NCBI GenBank assembly: GCA_023261525.1
Contig: JAHFOU010000044.1
Location: forward strand, 1 to 11,125
Origin: Planctomycetota bacterium
GTDB taxonomy: Bacteria; Planctomycetota; SBBH01; JAHFOU01
DNA: 11,125 bases
Direction of reading: 5' to 3'
Part shown: positions 8,715-11,125 of the stretch, one piece after another
Numbering within the stretch: position 1 is the first letter of the stretch
Layout: the number at the start of each line of letters is the position of its first letter
Notes under the pieces: model-generated
Told to the model about the DNA's origin: nothing
Seen by the model: the letters and a program-made list of their open reading frames with translations, nothing else
Database searches by the model: none
Position numbers and translations under genes: made by a program

Positions 8715-10546
8715 CCCCGCTCAGGGTCTGCCTGCTGGGCAACCCGAACGCGGGGAAGACGGCCCTTTTCAACGCGCTGACCGGCCTGCGCCAGAAGGTC
8801 GCCAACTATCCCGGGGTCACCGTCGAGCGCCGGGAGGGTTGGCTGGAGGCGGAGGGCCGGGAGGTCCACCTCCTGGACCTGCCCGGCATCTACAGCCTCG
8901 AGGCCCCCTCGCCCGAGGGCCAGATCGCCGTGCGCGAGGCCTCCGGCACCGCCGGGACGCCGCCCGACCTCCTCGTGGCCGTCCTGGATGCCACCAACCT
9001 GGAACGCCACCTCTACCTGGTCGCCCAGCTCCGGGAGCTGGGCCGTCCCCTGATGGTCGCCCTGAACATGATGGACCTGGCCCGCGCCCGGGGCATCGTG
9101 CTGGATGTCCCGGCCCTGGCGCGCGCCCTCGGCGTGCCCGTCCTTCCCCTTTCCGCGGCCACGGGGGAGGGGATCGAGGATCTCCGGAAGGCCCTGGCCT
9201 CTCCGCCGCCGGCGCCGGCGCCCCTGGAGAAGCGCGACATCCTGGCCCGGTACGCTTGGGTGCGTGAGGTCTGCGCCCAGGCCGTGGATCGCAGCGGCGA
9301 GAAGCCCGACCGCCTCACCGACCGCCTGGACCGGGTCCTGACGCACCGGGTGGCGGGGCTGGTCGTGTTCCTGGTCCTGATGCTCCTGGTCTTCATGGCC
9401 ATCTTCACCTGGGCCAAGGCTCCCATGGACGCCATCCTGGCCGCCGTGGCCTGGAGCCAGGGCCTGGCCCGTCACGGCTTCGAGGCCGCGGGCCTGGGCG
9501 GAGGGGCGTTGGAAGGACTGGCCGTGGACGGGGTCCTGCAGGGCGTGGGCGCCGTGCTCGTCTTCCTGCCCCAGATCCTGCTCCTGTTCCTCTTCATCGG
9601 CCTGCTGGAGGACTCCGGCTACATGGCCCGGGCGGCCTTCCTCATGGACCGCATCATGCGGGCCGTGGGCCTCCACGGCCGCTCCTTCATTCCGCTGATG
9701 AGCTCCTTCGCCTGTGCGATCCCGGGCATCATGGCCACCCGCACCATCGAGGACCGCCGCGACCGCCTGGCCACCATCCTGGTGGCACCCTGGATGAGCT
9801 GCAGCGCGCGCCTCCCGGTCTACACCCTGATGATCGGGGCCCTGATCCCCGCCACCCTGCTCTGGGGCGTGGTGCCCCTCCAGGCCCTGACCGTCTTTTC
9901 CATGTACGTGCTCGGCGTGGCGGCGGCCTTCGCCGCGGCCTGGCTGTTCAAGAAGACCGTGCTCAAGGGGCCGCCCCCACCCTTCCTGATGGAGATGCCG
10001 CCCTACCGCCTGCCCCGGATCCGGGACGTCCTCCTCAACATGTGGGACCGCTCCCGCCTCTTCCTGAAGAAGGCGGGCACCGTGATCCTGGCGGTCTCCA
10101 TCGTGCTCTGGTGCCTGGCCGCCTACCCCAAGGGCCCCATGGAGCGGACCTTCGCGGGCCGCATGGGCCACGCCATCGAGCCGGCGATCCGGCCCCTGGG
10201 CTTCGACTGGAGGATCGGGGTGGGGTTGATCACCTCCTTCGCCGCCCGCGAGGTCCTCGTCGGGACACTGGCGACCCTCTACGGAATGGAGGAGGGGGAG
10301 GACCTGGACAAGAGCCAGGCCCTCCAGGAGCACATCCGGCACGACTACACCCCGGTCATGGCGGTCAGCCTCATGGTCTTCTTCGTGCTGGCCTGCCAGT
10401 GCATGTCCACGGTGGCCGTGGTCCGCCGCGAGACCAACTCCTGGCGCTGGCCGCTCTTCATGGTGGCCTACATGACCCTCCTGGCCTGGGTCGCCTCCTT
10501 CGCGACCTACCAGATCGGCATACGGATTGCTGGAGTCCCCTCGTGA
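8711..10546 (+). CDS. feoB: FeoB ferrous iron transporter
   Basis: This 611-residue inner-membrane Fe(II) permease has an N-terminal G domain. G motifs: G1 GNPNAGKT (10-17), G2 Thr near residue 37, G3 DLPG (56-59), G4 NMMD (119-122), and G5 around LSAATGEG (147-154). A helical GDI-type spacer follows (about 170-205). The membrane part contains two gate-type blocks, including LEDSGYMARAAFLMD (299-313), SSFACAIPGIMATRTIEDRR (331-350) and LVAPWMSCSARLPVY. The last helices include ACQCMSTVAVVRRE (561-574). It is shorter than E. coli FeoB (773) but all core parts are present, so it is a compact complete form. The start GTG 8711-8713 overlaps the feoA stop. The longer upstream frame is not used because it would run over feoA and fur. 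The stop overlaps the next GTG. Confidence 0.95.
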   Translation: MTPLRVCLLGNPNAGKTALFNALTGLRQKVANYPGVTVERREGWLEAEGREVHLLDLPGIYSLEAPSPEGQIAVREASGTAGTPPDLLVAVLDATNLERHLYLVAQLRELGRPLMVALNMMDLARARGIVLDVPALARALGVPVLPLSAATGEGIEDLRKALASPPPAPAPLEKRDILARYAWVREVCAQAVDRSGEKPDRLTDRLDRVLTHRVAGLVVFLVLMLLVFMAIFTWAKAPMDAILAAVAWSQGLARHGFEAAGLGGGALEGLAVDGVLQGVGAVLVFLPQILLLFLFIGLLEDSGYMARAAFLMDRIMRAVGLHGRSFIPLMSSFACAIPGIMATRTIEDRRDRLATILVAPWMSCSARLPVYTLMIGALIPATLLWGVVPLQALTVFSMYVLGVAAAFAAAWLFKKTVLKGPPPPFLMEMPPYRLPRIRDVLLNMWDRSRLFLKKAGTVILAVSIVLWCLAAYPKGPMERTFAGRMGHAIEPAIRPLGFDWRIGVGLITSFAAREVLVGTLATLYGMEEGEDLDKSQALQEHIRHDYTPVMAVSLMVFFVLACQCMSTVAVVRRETNSWRWPLFMVAYMTLLAWVASFATYQIGIRIAGVPS

Positions 10547-10713
10547 GCTGGCAGGACTGGATCGCGGTGGTCCTGGCCGCGGGGGCGGCCGTCTACCTGG
10601 GCAGGAACCTCTTCGCGACGGACGAGGAGGGGGGAGGGTGCAAGTCCTGCCCGACGCCGCCCGGGAAGGAATCCGCGAAGGAAGGGAAGATTCCCCATGA
10701 CCGAACGGCATGA
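10543..10713 (+). CDS. Small FeoB-associated Cys-containing membrane protein
   Basis: This 56-residue protein follows feoB directly. GTG 10543-10545 overlaps the feoB stop TGA 10544-10546. It has one predicted N-terminal membrane helix (about residues 6-20, WIAVVLAAGAAVYLG), then an acidic/Gly stretch DEEGGG, a CKSC motif (34-37) and a Lys-rich tail. Size, position and helix-then-Cys order match the FeoB-associated Cys-rich membrane protein family, which is often found after feoB and thought to help FeoB; the exact role is not settled. It has only two Cys, fewer than many relatives. The last 17 bases overlap the start of clpB in another frame. It is unlike the winged-helix FeoC of enterobacteria. 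Confidence 0.8.
   Translation: MSWQDWIAVVLAAGAAVYLGRNLFATDEEGGGCKSCPTPPGKESAKEGKIPHDRTA
10678..10686 (+). promoter_or_regulatory. Ribosome binding site of clpB
   Basis: A purine run AAGGAAGGG ends 10 bases before ATG 10697 and lies inside the end of the small feo gene. It supports the chosen clpB start. The run sits in the loop of a possible hairpin (GGAATC 10668-10673 with GATTCC 10689-10694). Confidence 0.5.
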
Positions 10714-11125
10714 GAAGTTCACGGAGGCGATGCAGGAGGGCCTGAGGCAGGCCCAGGCCGAGGCCCTGCGCCGTGAGCACAACGAGATCCACCCGGAGCA
10801 CCTGCTCCTGGCCCTCGTCTCGTCCGAGGGGGTGGTCGGGGACCTTCTCCAGGCCGCCGGCTGCACGATCCCGGCCCTGAAGGGGCGCCTGGAGGCCCTG
10901 CTGGAGGCCAAGCCCCGCGCCCCCGGCTCCGAGGCCCAGCTGTACGGGTCCTCCGCCTTCAACAAGATGATGGTCCTGGCCGAGGACGAGGCGAAAAAGC
11001 TGGGGGACGAGTACGTCTCCGGCGAACACGCCCTGCTGGCCCTCCTTTCGCCGGCCTTGAAGACCTCCACGGCGGCCAAGGCCCTCTCGGAAAGCGGGCT
11101 CACGCGCGCCGCCCTGGAGAAGGCC
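10697..11125 (+). CDS. clpB: ClpB disaggregase, N-terminal part (runs off the window)
   Basis: The first 143 residues of an AAA+ Hsp100 chaperone are present. ClpB is a cytosolic hexamer that, with DnaK, extracts proteins from aggregates. The visible part is the Clp N domain with its two repeats: EKFTEAMQEGLRQAQAEA then HPEHLLLALV (32-41), and FNKMMVLAEDEAKKLGDEYVSGEHALLALL (about 88-117). The DEYVSxEH form is typical of ClpB rather than ClpC or ClpA, but the ATPase domains lie outside, so the assignment rests on this domain alone. The start ATG 10697 fits the family N-terminus and has a purine-rich site upstream. It overlaps the small feo gene by 17 bases. No heat-shock promoter or CIRCE/HAIR-type operator is seen before it. 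Confidence 0.85.
   Translation, partial: MTERHEKFTEAMQEGLRQAQAEALRREHNEIHPEHLLLALVSSEGVVGDLLQAAGCTIPALKGRLEALLEAKPRAPGSEAQLYGSSAFNKMMVLAEDEAKKLGDEYVSGEHALLALLSPALKTSTAAKALSESGLTRAALEKA

Noticed and set aside
10640..10697. CIRCE, HAIR or sigma-32 promoter before clpB
   Set aside because: CCCCAT precedes the start, but there is no CTTGAA-like -35 at the right distance, and no CIRCE or HAIR inverted repeat.
8420..11029. An 869-codon minus-strand open frame opposite the feo genes
   Set aside because: It is low-complexity Gly/His/Gln-rich sequence antisense to a complete FeoA/FeoB/small protein/ClpB series. It is a GC artefact.

Overview
The window is about 70% GC and is densely coded, with no gene-free stretch longer than about 75 bases. 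Base composition, a large DWG-type Ser/Thr kinase carrying a TPR tail, paired TldD/TldE genes and a fur-feoAB operon suggest a GC-rich Gram-negative soil or sediment bacterium. My best guess is an acidobacterium of the Holophaga/Geothrix type. That placement is inference from gene style and could be wrong.

The left two thirds (1-7929) is a minus-strand block, read from right to left. It begins with a membrane-anchored Ser/Thr protein kinase with a TPR-rich, probably periplasmic, C-terminal half. Next come two tandem, closely similar secreted proteins of the prenyltransferase/squalene-cyclase alpha-toroid type, of unknown function. The block ends with the metalloprotease pair TldD (HExxxH present) and TldE, whose genes overlap in an ATGA junction. 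Gaps inside the block are -1 to 64 bases, so it may be one transcription unit with internal promoters. The kinase and both toroid genes share a pattern: a -10-like hexamer (TATACT or TACACT) exactly 7 bases before the preferred start codon. That is the geometry expected for leaderless transcripts.

The right third (8002-11125) is a plus-strand block: fur, feoA, feoB, a small FeoB-associated Cys-containing membrane protein, and the start of clpB, which runs off the window. The three junctions from fur to the small protein are all GTGA overlaps, with the start GTG sharing its last two bases with the stop TGA. clpB begins inside the end of the small gene. The block looks like a translationally coupled ferrous-iron uptake operon led by its own regulator.

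The 72-base region between the blocks holds divergent promoters. The fur side has TTGACA-17-TATCCT followed by a 15-base palindrome (TGAGACGCAATCTCA) at the predicted transcription start. This palindrome is a plausible Fur operator, so the operon is probably autoregulated by Fur and iron. I found no tRNA, rRNA, CRISPR array, insertion sequence or convincing intrinsic terminator. The most interesting items are the leaderless-promoter pattern, the tandem toroid genes between a kinase and TldDE, and clpB fused by overlap to an iron operon.
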